NCBI GenBank assembly: GCA_949358305.1 | Contig: OX442314.1 | Location: 15,865,060-15,929,059, forward strand | Direction: 5' to 3' | DNA: 64,000 bases | Source: Strigamia acuminata | Taxonomy: Eukaryota > Arthropoda > Chilopoda > Geophilomorpha > Linotaeniidae | Shown: positions 1 through 13,401 of the stretch, one piece after another | How positions within the stretch are numbered: the first letter of the stretch is position 1 | Layout: each line of letters opens with the position of its first letter | Position numbers and translations under genes: made by a program | The notes under the pieces: model-generated | What the model was told of the DNA's origin: nothing | The model's input: only the letters and a program-made list of their open reading frames with translations | Databases searched by the model: none

Positions 1-473
1 AAAAAAATATATAAAAATATTATTATCGGGCATTTAATAGCAACCGAATTACCGTGATATTTTAAAGCTGTTAATGTGTAATCTTTATCTAAACAAGATA
101 ATCATTGGCAGCTACTGAAATCACAACTAAAAGAGCAACGTTGACTTATTGCTGGACAGACTCAATCTCTTATCACAAGATCAAACCAAAACGCTTTGCA
201 TTCGTTTTAATTAATTTACAGAACCACCGAGATCAATATCACGTGATAATTACTCCCACTTGAAAAATGATATTTTTATGTCAGAAAAAGTTTTTTTTTT
301 TAAAACTAATTTTATTTTTTAACACTTGTATTTTTTCAGATTGAAACCCGCTCGACTTTTATTCCGGCTTTTATTTCGTGCGTTTACATAACCATGGGAA
401 AGAAAAGCGCACTTTCGGATTGGTGCGAGCATGAATTTCAGTAATAAATCAACCAAATGTGTTTGAGAATCAT

Positions 474-3400
474 ATGCCGGTATCAGTTATCAAGTACTGG
501 TATATTGAGCTTCGAGTACATTCCTGTATGAATGTTGTGGAAATGGTTGTTGAACAGCTGTCAGTCGAAAGAATTGAATGCCAAATAGACATAGAAGCGA
601 AACCGCACGTGAGAAGCAGTGAACCTAGTCACACATCGAATGTTAGAAGATTGGTCGATTTTTACAATTCAGTATTTGAAAACAATTCGGATATGAAAGC
701 GAGCAACGGCAAGATGTTTTCCTTGGACATCACCGTGTCGAACAATCTGTACAAATCGTTTTCTTGGTCCAATCTGACCACCGTTGACAATTACGAAAGC
801 GACGAAGGCTACGCGAGGACGAATCCGTCGAGTCCCGCGACACCGAACAGCCCGAATGATTTTCGACCGCGACAACAAAGCGGTTCGGATTTGCTGGACG
901 TCCAGTTTAATAATACGAAATCTCGGTCTTGCTTCGATTTGACGAGGAGACCGGCGTCGTTGTTATCGTTAAATATTGACTCGATGTTGAGGAAAACTAG
1001 ATCGAACAGCTCGGATTCGGCCGTGGAGTTGCCGGGCGAAGACGTGATGAGACTGACTAAATCGAAGCAGCCGAAAGGAGACCATATTGATGATAAAACT
1101 AATTCTGATCGATTGAGTATTGCACCAGAGGTGGTTATCAGTGATTTCAGCACGGTCGAATCGCCGGACTCGGATCCGTATAGTTCCGACAATGCTCTTA
1201 GTTTCGAGGAATTTGGCAATCAATGGAAGTTATCCATGAATAGGAAACTATCGGACTGTAGCACGTGTTCCCTCGCATCGTCAACGTTGTCGCTGGATGA
1301 GGATTATGAAACTCAAGCTGAGGATCTGTCGCTCAATCGGGTGAGTTATGAAATTTATAAATACAAAAAATATTTTAAAAAATTTTAGAAATTGAAATAT
1401 TTTTTTATTCTTATACTTTTTAAAGTTGGTGATTGAAATATTTTTTAGAAATTGCGAAAGGTTTTATGAAAAATGAAGAATTGTGTACAATTATTTTTGT
1501 TTTTCATTTTGCAAGTTGAGATGTTTTTAGTGTTTTGCTTTTTTCCCCCACTAAAAAACAATTGAATGGAATTTAAGTTCTAACTAAAGGGCTTTTTGGT
1601 GTATCAAATTACCTTTTTGAGGATTATTTCGCGAGCAGATGTTTTATTTTTTAGCTTGGAAGAGATTGTGGTGTTGATACGAGGAGCTAGACTTGTAGTT
1701 TTTATTCAATTCAAATTAAAATACATCTACGCAGCTGTGCACAGAAGTCGGGCCCGTGCGGTTAAGGGGCCTGTAATTTTAGAATTTAATGGTCAATTAT
1801 TTAGCAGCATTAGCACTGATGGTGTGGTCCCACAAACCCACTTGAAGGGTTTGATTTAGCTTGAAATAAAACAAGAATGGTTATAAATCAGACAGGAAAA
1901 CGGGTCTTGACTTTTCTTTTGCTACATCCTTTTCGGAGCGAACGATGGATGACACTAGTAAGAATAACAGGATTTTGCTGGTTTCCTGTTTAAACATCAT
2001 CGGGGCCATTTAAAATAATGTGAAAGTAATCATAGCCGGTTTAAGGTTTTATTTTTTTTTGTTTTTAAATTTTAATCGTGGTGTGAATGGAGGAAATACA
2101 TATAAAAATCAATTATTTCAAAATGATTTAAGAATTTCAACATTGAGTTTGTTTTTGTTTTTAAAAATTATTCTTGACGAATTTCCGTTGTTTGTTTTCT
2201 GCTAAATGACGTGGAATGACTGAAGAAAGAAAAAAAAACGAGTTAAGCAATACGGTATATGAAATATTTATGCTATAAATAGATCCGTTGAAAATAAATA
2301 TTAAGTTATTTTGAAAGGCTTATTCTTGAAAAGGTTGCTTTGTTTCTCGTTTCTTGTAGCAACCACTTGAGCATGAGCAATGTTTACAACTTGTCATGCC
2401 AAGTGAAGTCTGAAATGAACTTTTTCTTAAAGGTCAGAGATTGTTATAATTATACGGATTATATTCTAAATTCTCGAAGCTTAATAACTTTATGGCTGCA
2501 TGGTTAGCTTGATAGTAAATAGTAATCGCGTTAAGAAGTTTGAAAATTCATTGAAATAAAATTTTCTCAAAGACACTAAAGTAGGCGCATTCCTATTTTA
2601 AACAATATATTTAAAAACTGCTTGTTTTGTTTTGTCACACTGGGCATGCGCGTGACATTTAAACAACGAAATATGCCCAACTGAATTGTGAATGTGCCCT
2701 GTATAATTTTGGGGCAGATTTTTGTGTAAAATCGACAAGTTAATGATAATGATATTGTTTCATATATATGTCATAAAAATGCCAATCGGTTCAGGTCCTG
2801 GGGAATTATTAGACTCGAACTACAGCTCCCCAATAATAACGCACTGCGCACTCCCAACAGAACAAAACCTTGTTAATTTGTTATGCAGTATATGTGACAA
2901 AATTAGGTCGGAGGATAAATTACTGCACACTGTCTGGTCTATAATAATTTAATATAACATTTTGACAAATTTTGACAAATTTTCAAAAAATGAGAAGTTT
3001 GAGAAATTTTTGACAAATGCTGTTGGAAAATGACAAATTTGAATTTTTTTTTGTTTGGGGGCCCCCTGCAGGTGCGGGTGGTACCCAAGCTATGTGTGGT
3101 CTTTGGGGTGTTTACTGTGAAAGCTACTACTCAACTCCAGTAAATTACTTCTATAGCAAATGGGTGTTCAACTCTGCCCAAGGCTGGCGCTATTGTAGGC
3201 TGTGGTGAAAATTAATTTTTCGGTCATCGAGTTATTTTGTTTTTGGTTTTGGTTGTTGAAACTTGTTCGAAACTACTCGGATGAAAATGCTTTTTATTCT
3301 CATGGCTTTTTAATGTGGGATATGTCATTCTTTTGTACACACCTTGCATCAATTCATAAATATCCAATCTGAATGAAATACTTTGTAGCAATTTTTTGAG

Positions 3401-6400
3401 TTTGTGACAAATTTATTGGTCTAAATACGTTCAGACTGTCATGTACTTGAATTTTGAATTGATTCGTTGACTTTACAAACTGAGATATTTTTAATTCTAA
3501 TAAAAAAATTACAACTTTAAAACGATGACATAATAAATGTAGACAATTTAATTAATTGCAGATACTTTTAGTCGTTTGACTTATGTTTTGATAGTGTTAT
3601 TTTTGTATCGTATTGAATGCAAATTCAAAAGGAACATCTGTCTATTGTAAGTTATTTTAAAGGGCGTGATAAGACCTATCTTAAATAGGAAATTATAAGA
3701 AAATTTAACGGAAGTACCGTAATTTGAATAATGGATGATGAATGAGATAACAAGTAGGAATTGTTATCCTGCTATTACGTCACGATGTAAATATGGATAG
3801 ACACTTAACTGTGGCTAGCATCTAACATTCATTTCAAATTAATAAAGGATGAAAGATTGTGGTTGAATACTGGAATTCAGAGAGAGTTTCTTCTCAAATT
3901 TTTTTTATTTTTTGTTTCGATTCGAATATTTTATTTGCTGATTTTATTTTGGGTCAAATCACCTGCTGAGATTAAACCTCACATTTGTAACTCATTCTGT
4001 CAGAAGCTTAAATTGGAACACTAAATAAATCAGATGATTTTTTTTAAAATAAAGCAAAACATGTTGAATGAAAATGAAGATGTTCCAAAACAGTTAGTTA
4101 CATGATTAAACAAAGCAATCGACTTTCCATTGGGCGATTACCGATTTCTCTATTTTCATAATTAATTCGAGTATGTATCGCCATTAAAAGGCCGGTAACC
4201 CAATGGTAGATTATTGCTTTTTTTTGTTCCAATGTACTGGAAAAATTCTCCTTTTTTATTGGTTCTTAGGAAATTTGGAATATTTACGACCGATTTCTGC
4301 AGAATCATAATAATTTTGTTTTGTTTATGGTTTGATTGACATATTTTTATATTTATGTTGTAATTATGTTAACAACGCTAATTACAGTTTGCTAAAAGGA
4401 AATGTATAGTTCATTAACACGACATATTTTATCACTAGCACTACCGTGAAGAATTCAAATTTGTAAACATTTAAGCGAGGTGTTGACACGCGCGTATAAA
4501 GCAGGAAAAAAAGCTTTTTGAACGAGCATCATTCGTTGATATCAATTAGTTACATCATTATTGCAAATGAGGTTTAGTAATCGGCCTTTTTTTGTTTGAT
4601 TGTATCTCGGTTTTTAAGGATTTCTGGATTCGATATGTGCATTGTAATAAAGAAGGCGTTTAAGGCGTGAAAATAATTTAACCCATTTTCAGAAACGTAT
4701 GTGGCTGGTGTAGGTTTGCATAAAGCCAAACCTGTCCTGTATGACGTAGCACATTTAAAAAATTAAATCCCTAAGTTTGTGTTGACAGCAAAAACTCAGA
4801 TTTCATTTCATACGTTTTTATTTATTTATACCTGACGACATGTGATACGTCATACGAGACAGGACTGACAGGTTTAGTATTTACGCAAGAGATCTCGCCT
4901 ACTCGCTCGGATCTTTTATTAACTTCGAAAAAAGACTGACGTTCGAAGCCTTGGGATTATTTAGATGAAAAAAGGGACATTCATCTCGTATTTAAATATA
5001 ATGGAATCATAACTCGTGAAGTCTTGTCACGTGGTTATGGTGTTCAAATAGTTTTGGTGTAGAGGGAAAATATTTTTACATTTGCATATTGTAACTGTAG
5101 ATGTAAATGGGAGAGAAAAATACAAATATTAAACTTGATAATAAAGAAATGAAACGAGCTTCTGTGATGACGTCAATCGGCACCTTGACATTTGCCACAA
5201 GCTTCCTGATTATGGCAGTTAGCCACACATGTGGGTATAACGTAAAGGCCTAATGCAAATACACGTGTTGCGTGTTATTTTGTGCTTATCTCATTCATGT
5301 AACTGAGAATTGATCAATTACGATGTTTTTCCATTGAATGAATAACAGTAATTTAGTTAGATTAACCTCCAGAACAAGGTGCTGACACCTGATGTGAATA
5401 AATTGGAGTTTTTAGAATCGATTTTAATTGAAATAATTGCAATTTATGGGCGATTGATCTCTACTTGAATTGGCATTTAGCACACTTGCGAAATCGCGAT
5501 TGGTCTTAAAAATGTGGCTATAAAACTGATATATGAATACACTACAAGTGGTATAATTGAAAGTAATTACTCCACTAACCTTTGAGACATGGAATTTATA
5601 TTGTAATAAGCAATGTCTTAAAGCAATTTTTTTTAATTGAACGAAAAGGTGACTAATATGCGACATATCGGTTACGTGAACGATTCTTTCCTTCGGTTTT
5701 CTAATTAAATTTTTTAGGTGCAGTACTTTTTATTAATTTTTTTTGTTAGAAAATAATTTGATTTAATAAAACTATCACGTTCGAAAAATCATTTTAATTT
5801 TAGTTTTTGTATATTTTGTAATGTATTTTATATTCAACCACAAGACATTAAACTCCACATGGGGTGAAAATTACTTTCTGCTTTTAATATCCACCTTAAG
5901 GTTCACTAAACTGAACTGGTAATGTTTTGTGCACCGGAAAGGAGACGAGGCAGAATTGAATTGCTTACAAATTATTTGATTAAAATGTGGATTTTGAATT
6001 TGTTCATGTCACGAGGAGGGGCAAAAAAAACGGGTGTTTGAGAGAGAAAAAAGAAAAGTTAAATTTACATCTTCATTTCGTAGTGTAATAAGTTTTTTGG
6101 GGACATACCTCTAAGCACGGTGTGAAAAATCTGGTTACGGTTGTTTACAAGCGCAGTTACACCTGTTGGTTGTCATTTGAATCAATTTGCTTAATGATAT
6201 TATCAAATTAGAAAAAAAGTATAACCTTGATTGAAATAGTCGTGTTATTTTATTTTTTTTTTAAATGTAAACAGGATAGTGTGCGGATACACGTTTTTAT
6301 TTTGCTTCAAAAGAATGTATCAAGTTGAGTTTTTTTTTTTTTAATGGGAAAAAAAATTATTTTGTAAGAACATGTGGCAATTTTCAAAAAATAAATTAAA

Positions 6401-9400
6401 ATCTGGAGAAGCTAAAAAAAAAATTTTAAAATTAAAAAAAAAAAATCAAAATCTGGTTTCATATCTGTGATAATGGCTTAATTGATGGGAAAATAATCAA
6501 TTTTTTCTTTCATTTTTTTAGATTAAAAAAAAAAGATTTTATATTGTTTCAAAGGTTTTCTCATAGAAAACTACAATAAAAAATGGTGTACTCTCTCGAG
6601 ATGTAATTATTACTTTTTATATTTCTATCCAATTGATAATGATAGTGATTGTCACTCGCGTGTGCAAATTTGATAAAAACTAATTTATACTTTGCTTTGA
6701 AGAACTTGTGATTGCCAAATGAGTGTAATGAAGAATTTGTCGATAAAAATAGTAGAATCAAACGTAAAAAAATTCAAGAATGTTGTAATTACTGTCATAA
6801 AAATGAAGATTTACGACTATAATTTATTGAACTACATTTTTTAAAATGTTTTATTACAATATTTGCCGAAAAAGAATTTTTAATTATGACAAAAAGACGG
6901 AAAAAAATGAATTCTGGGGAAACCAAACAACACATGTTCGATTCGCAGACAACACATGTTTTATCACTACGACATAAAAGTTTCCTACCAACGGTCCTAT
7001 GTGGATGTGGTTCAGTAGGGCAAGGGTCTGATTGGGCATTCAACTATTAATAAGAGATGAACTTGCTGATTTTGACTTTCCCAAACTGGGAGGATGGGGG
7101 AGAGAAAGTGATTTTTTTTTAATCGAATGAGGTTAAAGGGAAAATTGGACGACAGATGCGTTAATAACTGAGAAAAAGCAGGGCTGTTCGCTAAATTTCG
7201 CTCACGCCCTTCACTTTGGAATCAAGTGAGGCTTCTGTGACGTTTTCGGTCCCGTGTGTGTGTGTGTGCACTCAGAACAAGTTGCAAGGCCGGTCTAATA
7301 GGATTGAAAATAGCTGCAATTGGCGTCTAATGTGGTAAGATTGATTTGGCTCACAATTCTAGGGTTTAATGGGAGGAAATTTGAATTTATTTTGACCATT
7401 TTGTACGAGAATTGTTGGTGTTAATGGGAATAATGTTTTATTTATAGCAAATTCTTGCCAATATATTAATCGAGTTCAAATTTTGTGGCTTGAAATAAGG
7501 CGTAACCTAAATTAAAAGTTTTATAAGTGAATATATATATGACCCATTTGGTTAATAAAGTTGGATTTCGGTGTGGATCCACTTCAGACACTGTCTAGTA
7601 GAAATCAAATGGGTTGGAATTAGTATTTCTTTCGTTTGTAATGAAAGTAATTCGTATTTTGATGATTTATTTCTGAAGCAAAAGAAAACGTGTGAATTTT
7701 CTAACGAAAGTATTTTGGGGAAATAAAATTCACAACTTGTAGAATTCCAAATAAATCAAAATAATTCACTTATTTTTGCTCGGAGTTGCGTGCCCAAACT
7801 GGTTTGTTGCCCACAGACGTGTCTTTTGTGATGAACGATTCGATTGTGAGGTTTGATAAGGGAAGATTCATACCTCATTATTATATATTAAAGGTGTGAA
7901 TCCATTAAATGTCATGTAACCCTTTTTTTTATTGCATTGGCTATTGGGCAATTTGGATCGGGGAATATCAACAAAAGATATTTGCATCGTTTATTTGTTT
8001 GGACGGTCAATGTCTGAAACATAAAATAGAAATATATAATTAAGTAATTTTTATGCTATTGCAATTTTATCGTGTTATTCAAAGACATGTTTGTCTGTGG
8101 TTGAAAATGTAAACAGTTATTCATATTTCAATGGAATAATAAGGAAATTTTTGATTATTATTTTTCTCGGAATTCTCTTTTTTTTTTCTCGGTTTTTAAA
8201 AAAAAACAAAAATTATGAAAATTGATATTTTTGTAATAAAAAAAAAAAGGTTACATACTTGAACTTTTTATAGATTTTCAAGTTGAAAATTACTCGAATG
8301 CCATTTAAAAAACGATTTATATCAGATTATATCGGAGTTAACTCAACCCTCGTACAGATGGCGAGTTTGCGTATGACGCACTTGTGACGTCAGTAGATAA
8401 TAGGTTCACTTGCCCGGGCAACCGGGGCTCCAAATGGGTGCAAAAATAAAAACAAAATACAAAAACATACACATTTAGATGAAACATAAAAATTAAAATA
8501 CAGATATCAACAATTATACGATCCGATAATTTACAAATTCAAACATCCATGGCTTTGAATGGTTTTACCGAAGATTTGTAGTCGGGATAAAAATTCAAAA
8601 TCAGATAATTTTTTAATTTTTGAAATTCGTGTTTGGGAATTGTAAAACAAGCAAAAGGACAAATAATCAACAAACCAATGATAAAAATCATTAGTAACGA
8701 TGTAAAAAGCTATTTTCATGCTAGTATTTGATGATAGGGGGAGTTAGACGTGGCCATCTGGAATGATTTTCATCCCGCCTTTCCTCTTGTATTGACGTCA
8801 CGATCGAGTTGAGTCCCAGCAGAATTTGAAAGTTTGCACAATCCGACACAGACAACGATAGTTTTCTTTCAAACATCTTGTTTACTTCGAGTTGTCGAGC
8901 AATTCCGACTTAGTGACATCTATGGAGTGTTAATGTAAGTGTTGCAAATTGGTTTCACCATGTGGCTTTGTATTGTTTTGTTTTTTAAAAAAAAAACAAT
9001 ATTTAAATTTAAATATTAATTACAATCGCACGTGCAGTTTCCACTATCACTCTAACTGGGGCAATAATTTATAGCTTATTTATTCGGTCTGATAGCGTGG
9101 TGATGTAATTTATTTAAGTCGTTTTGCCAGTTGTTTTAGTTGCTGTCATTGACAACGACGCGAGTGATGTGCCCAGATGGATTAAAGCGCTGATCTGTCG
9201 TTTCCATTGAAAAATTTGTGCGAATACACACGAGGAAAAAAATGGTCCCTACAAGTGGAAACGGCGCGGGCACACAGCGTGCACTCGAGAGAACTGATTC
9301 GTCGGAATCGACTGGATCAGACGTTTGCGCGTGCGACGATTGCCTGTTGGGTATCACGGACATTTTGTACAACTACACTCCCCACGTGAGTGATGGGGAG

Positions 9401-12400
9401 AAAGTGAAGAGGAATAAGGTAAAGTATATTGAATCGTGATTGGGGAAACAAAAATAGAAATTTTGTTCTTTGTATCTTTTTTTTTCTTCTATATTTTTTT
9501 CCTCTTTATTGTGTAATGATCAGTCAAAAGGAAACGAGCTTGGATAGGAATGTTAATTTTTCTAAATTAGAACATCCTTTCTTTTTTATGATTATAATAT
9601 ATTGTGCGCTTCCTGTACTCTGCTGATAGAAGGATTGTTTGCTATTCAGTCTTACCTTTTGAATCTTTTGTTTTATTTTTTTTAATTGATTTCGTATGGT
9701 TTATGAGCAATTTAGAAAATTGCAACTTTTTTTTTTAAATTTTTTTAATTTATTTTTCATTTTTAAATTTGACATAATTTGACATTGGGAAATGCCAATG
9801 GATTATTTATTTATCAGAAATACTCAGCATTTTCTGGGAAATTGTATATTTTGTATTTCTATTTACACAAGTGGTGGTTAATAGCACGAGTCGATGTTTG
9901 GTGCTCCCTGGCTATTGTGATGTCATAATTTTACTACTTACAAAACATTGTGAAACCTTGTAAATAGAAGAGAGAGAAAATTCTTATTGTATGTCAACAG
10001 ACGGTTGAGCGATTTAAGTATTAAACTAAACAATGGGGACTAATAATTGCGAGTTTCTAAGGAGATAATTAAATTCATAAATTAGAAAATGGAAGGAATT
10101 TAGTGACTTGTCGTATATAACACGTGTTTAATTTATGATTACAGTCTGATAGTTTTTCTTTTATTTCACCCAAGCAATTATTTCCTCAAAAAATAAGTAT
10201 GAACAGTGCTTTGTTTTTAGCCATTAGAGACACCTCTTGGCAAGAAATAGCAACCGTTGTTTTGTTTACTTTGACCGTGATGCCATATCATTTGTCATGC
10301 AACAGATTGTAATTGTTCGTGACAACGGAAAAGATGATTTATTGACGCATAATCACGTTGTTTCGTGGAAATATTTGATTGTTTGATGAAAACATAAAAT
10401 AATTTCAAGAGTATATTTAAAAACTCAGTGCGTCACATCGAGTGTTTTCAAATTCCTCATATGAAAGGAAATGTTGTTCCTTTCCCTTTCCACGATTGGT
10501 CTTGAAATAGTAGCGCCTCTTACTATCAAAAGATGGCAGACTGAAATAGCATAGCATCTTTTTATTTCGAGACCGGTTGTTTATCTTTAAGTAAACAGTT
10601 CTAATTAAAACACGACGACAGGGTGACGTCACATTTCGCCCGAACGTATCTAGAATTTTTTTCCGTTTCGCTTATTTTTTAACCTTTTTTCTTCTCTATA
10701 TCTGAAAGAAATTCCTACGTAAGTGATCATGCGTAGACACGTGTAAGGTAAATGTGGCCTTGTGTGTACGCTCGACAAGTTTTTAGTAGTGAAAAGGAAT
10801 GTAATTGAAATCAGCTGAACAAAAATGTCATCAAATTGTTTAACCAAAACGTCTGGCGAGCCCACACAATCCAACTGTGTGCCGACGCCTACGTCTTCCA
10901 CGTCCCGGGGAAGGGGCTACAGGTGTTTCCGATCCAACCATTTGCGCAGACGGAGCCCGACTGGTGCTAAAGTGATGGCTGTGGGGTACGAGGAGTACAA
11001 AAACAGTCTTTTATTAACGGTACCGTTGTTGGATTATGGTGAAGCGAGTAGTGATGACCTGAGTAGTGATTGGGAAACTGAAGATATTCAACCGGTGACT
11101 CCCAAGGTAATAAAATAAGGTTTTAAAAATAAGTTTTTAATATCGCAATTTGGAGATTAATTATTTAAGATTTCTCAAATGGCTTACGTAAAATGAGGGA
11201 GAAAATAAAATGTTTTAAATTTTTTTTTGTTTAAACTGGTTTTATTTTTATTTTTGAGTAAACAAGACATGTATGCGCATATAATTGCATCTACTTGTTT
11301 GGAAAGAAAAGGTCAAAGGATTAGAGGATGAGAGAATGATGTTCAAGGATAAGAATTTTTTTTTTTTGGTTTTTTATAATTTTTTTGTGATGAATTAGTA
11401 TTTTTAAAGTTTGAATCTAATTTTTTTTTAAATTGGAATTTGAGGAATTTGAATGAGTTTTATCGGTGTTTTACGGGTAATTATTTATCGCCACACATAA
11501 TGAGGTAGGTGGTGATGCTTTGACATTTGATTTAGAATTTGGCAAATTGTCAATTTTCGATACCAGGTACGATTTTTGTTTAAAAATTATTATTGATAAA
11601 AACAAATTTTTTGATTAATTTATGTTATTATACGGTCATGTATTATTGTTTATATCCTGCATCGTGCGATTATTTCAATCACCAACTTGTAAAATGTATT
11701 TTAATGGCTGCATCAAGTTTCAAATTCCACGCAAGGTTACACAATGAAGGTCAGCCATACTGAATGCGCTGTAGTTTAATATGAAGTAAATGTTTAAATA
11801 AAAAGGGTTGAAATAATTACTTTATTTTTTTTAAAAAACAGATTTCTGGGTGGAGAAAAGTTCGAAATATCGTTCACTGGTCACCGTTTGTACAAACATA
11901 CAAAAACCAACAGTATCAATGGGTTCAACTTGCGGGTCATCAAGGTACGATTTTTAACTCTTTTGTGAAAATTTTGAAAATGTAATAAAAATGTTGTTTG
12001 CGAATTTTAGGAAGCTTTAAACCTGGCGACCAAGGGACCATCTTGAAAAAATTTTGTCCCAAAGAAGAGAAATGTTTACAGGCACTTAGTAAGGACATGT
12101 TACGGCCGTACGTTCCCGACTATAAAGGACAAGTCGTAAATGACGATGGCGAAAGTATCCTTTTGTGCAAATGCCAATTTATATATTAATGTGATATATA
12201 TTGAAAACCTTAATTTAATTAATCAGAATTCATTCGGCTGCAAGATTTACTAGGGGATTTTGATAATCCTTGCGTGATGGATTGCAAATTAGGAGTAAGA
12301 ACGTATTTGGAAGAGGAATTGGCCAAAGCTAAAGAAAAGCCAAAACTCAGGAAGGTAGATTTTTATTACCAGCCAAAATAATCCTTGAAAACTTAATTTT

Positions 12401-13401
12401 TTTATTTTATTTTGCAGGATATGTATGATAAAATGGTACAAGTAGACCCAGAAGCTCCAACCTCCGAAGAAAATCTTGTCAAAGGGGTAACGAAACCGAG
12501 ATATATGGTCTGGAGGGAAACTATTTCATCAACTGCGACGTTAGGATTTCGAATAGAAGGAATGAAGGTGAACGAGTTACTGTTTTATATATGGTCATGT
12601 TGTTTTCTCCCTCTTTTGTTTTTCTTTTGCAATTTGGCTCTGTGTGATTGTTTAGAATTGAAGCTGATATTAGATTCGCTTAGTCAGTTGAATAGTAGCA
12701 CAATAGCTGAATTTGTTGAGTGGGTGGTGTTGCAACATGTTTTTCTATTCTAGGGATCCTGCATTTTAGTTTTCCATACCTTTTTATTCTTTTATTGTAA
12801 TTCTCTTATTGTAACACCTGTGAACTCGTGCGCGGTGTTGTTACTGCAGTTACTTAATTTGTTTGTTTTTCAAATATTTTACAGAAGGGAAACGGAAAAT
12901 CTAGTAAAGATTTCAAAACTACTAAGACTAAAGATCATGTTCTGACTGCATTCCGAGATTTTTTAAATGGCTACACAGGGACTGCTGTAGGATTGTTTAA
13001 AAAAAATTAATTTAGGAAAAACAGTATTAATGTATTGTATTTTTAGGCAAAATATGTACAAAGGTTAAAAGCTATTAGAGCAACGCTGGAAGTTTCCGAA
13101 TTTTTTCATAATTACGAAGTAGGTTGAGGTGTTTGGTTGATGTAATTGTGTTTGATTTTTTCAATTTTTTCAATTTTTTAATTAGCTCATTGGCAGTTCG
13201 CTTCTCTTTGTACACAATTATCAAAAAGCCAACGTGTGGTTGATTGATTTTGCCAAGTCACATCGTTTACCGGAAGGGAAACATATCGATCACCGAACTC
13301 CCTGGGTCGTTGGAAGTCACGAAGACGGATATTTGATTGGTCTAGAAAATCTGGTTGATCTCTTTGAAATTTTAGCTGCTGAGGAAACACAACAACTCTA
13401 A
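474..13401 (+). CDS. ITPK: Inositol-1,4,5-trisphosphate 3-kinase (IP3K/ITPK), longest isoform A
   Basis: Converts Ins(1,4,5)P3 to Ins(1,3,4,5)P4 with ATP, ending Ca2+ release and producing a second messenger. Coding exons: 474-1340 (isoform A first exon), then common exons 11842-11944, 12011-12154, 12227-12354, 12418-12567, 12885-12986, 13047-13118, 13186-13401. The common part is 304 aa and holds the full kinase domain: [28 protein letters not shown], the ATP-lysine stretch GTILKKF, the IPK signature PCVMDCKLG (PxxxDxKxG), [33 protein letters not shown], and the metal-binding Asp in IDFAKS (usually IDFGKT). The isoform A exon adds 289 mostly Ser/Asp/Asn-rich residues without a recognised domain. 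I start at ATG 474; the frame is closed by TGA at 432-434. A short uORF (394-444) precedes it. Total 593 aa. The kinase identity is firm; that exon A is a first exon is inferred from phase 0 and order. Confidence 0.92.
4728..4875. repeat. Imperfect inverted repeat (about 148 bp)
   Basis: The left arm 4728-4754 starts AAACCTGTC and runs through ATGACGTAGCACAT. The right arm 4840-4875 reads back as AAACCTGTC, a short insertion, then ATGACGTATCACAT. The arms pair except for one 9-nt gap and single mismatches, and are separated by about 85 bp. It could be a remnant foldback element or a structured intronic RNA. I saw no clear flanking target duplication. Confidence 0.5.
5168..5175. promoter_or_regulatory. 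CRE palindrome TGACGTCA
   Basis: Perfect 8-bp CREB/ATF consensus inside the first IP3K intron, the first of four such sites between 5.1 and 10.7 kb. Binding is inferred from consensus only. Confidence 0.35.
8385..8392. promoter_or_regulatory. CRE palindrome TGACGTCA upstream of IP3K exon B
   Basis: Perfect CREB/ATF palindrome with a half-site-like ATGACGC about 12 bp before it, roughly 850 bp upstream of the exon B start codon. Confidence 0.4.
8793..8800. promoter_or_regulatory. CRE palindrome TGACGTCA upstream of IP3K exon B
   Basis: Perfect CREB/ATF palindrome about 440 bp upstream of the exon B start codon. Confidence 0.4.
9242..9418 (+). CDS. Alternative first exon B of the IP3K gene
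   Basis: A 59-codon open segment starts at ATG 9242 ([12 protein letters not shown]...) and ends at a GTAAAG donor in phase 0, the phase required by the common acceptor at 11842. No polypyrimidine-AG acceptor lies just upstream of the ATG, so a separate promoter is more likely than a cassette exon. Spliced to the common exons it gives a 363-aa isoform. The encoded sequence is Ser/Thr/Gly-rich with a CACDDC cluster near residue 33 and resembles no domain I know. Transcript evidence is needed to confirm its use. Confidence 0.6.
10624..10631. promoter_or_regulatory. CRE palindrome TGACGTCA upstream of IP3K exon C
   Basis: Perfect CREB/ATF palindrome about 190 bp upstream of the exon C start codon, in a position suitable for a proximal promoter element. 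Confidence 0.45.
10825..11106 (+). CDS. Alternative first exon C of the IP3K gene
   Basis: A 94-codon open segment runs from ATG 10825 ([15 protein letters not shown]) to a GTAATA donor in phase 0, matching the common acceptor at 11842, to give a 398-aa isoform. It contains a basic patch ([20 protein letters not shown]) and an acidic stretch ([15 protein letters not shown]) directly before the kinase domain, the usual place for targeting or regulatory tails in this family. There is no good acceptor upstream, and a full CRE palindrome lies at 10624-10631, about 200 bp before the ATG. This supports a separate promoter but does not prove it. Confidence 0.6.

Larger units (their letters stand above)
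1341..9241. other. Long first intron / alternative promoter region of IP3K, no gene recognised
   Basis: About 7.9 kb of AT-rich DNA with homopolymer A and T runs. Short open frames (for example 1596-1859, 2722-2952, 5424-5666) have no codon structure, family resemblance or splice pattern that I can support. What it holds: full CRE palindromes at 5168, 8385 and 8793, an imperfect inverted repeat at 4728-4875, and a short GT dinucleotide run near 7254-7268. Confidence 0.6.

Noticed and set aside
2722-3208. Short frames in the IP3K first intron
   Set aside because: AT-rich intron DNA with no domain likeness; the frames are of chance length.
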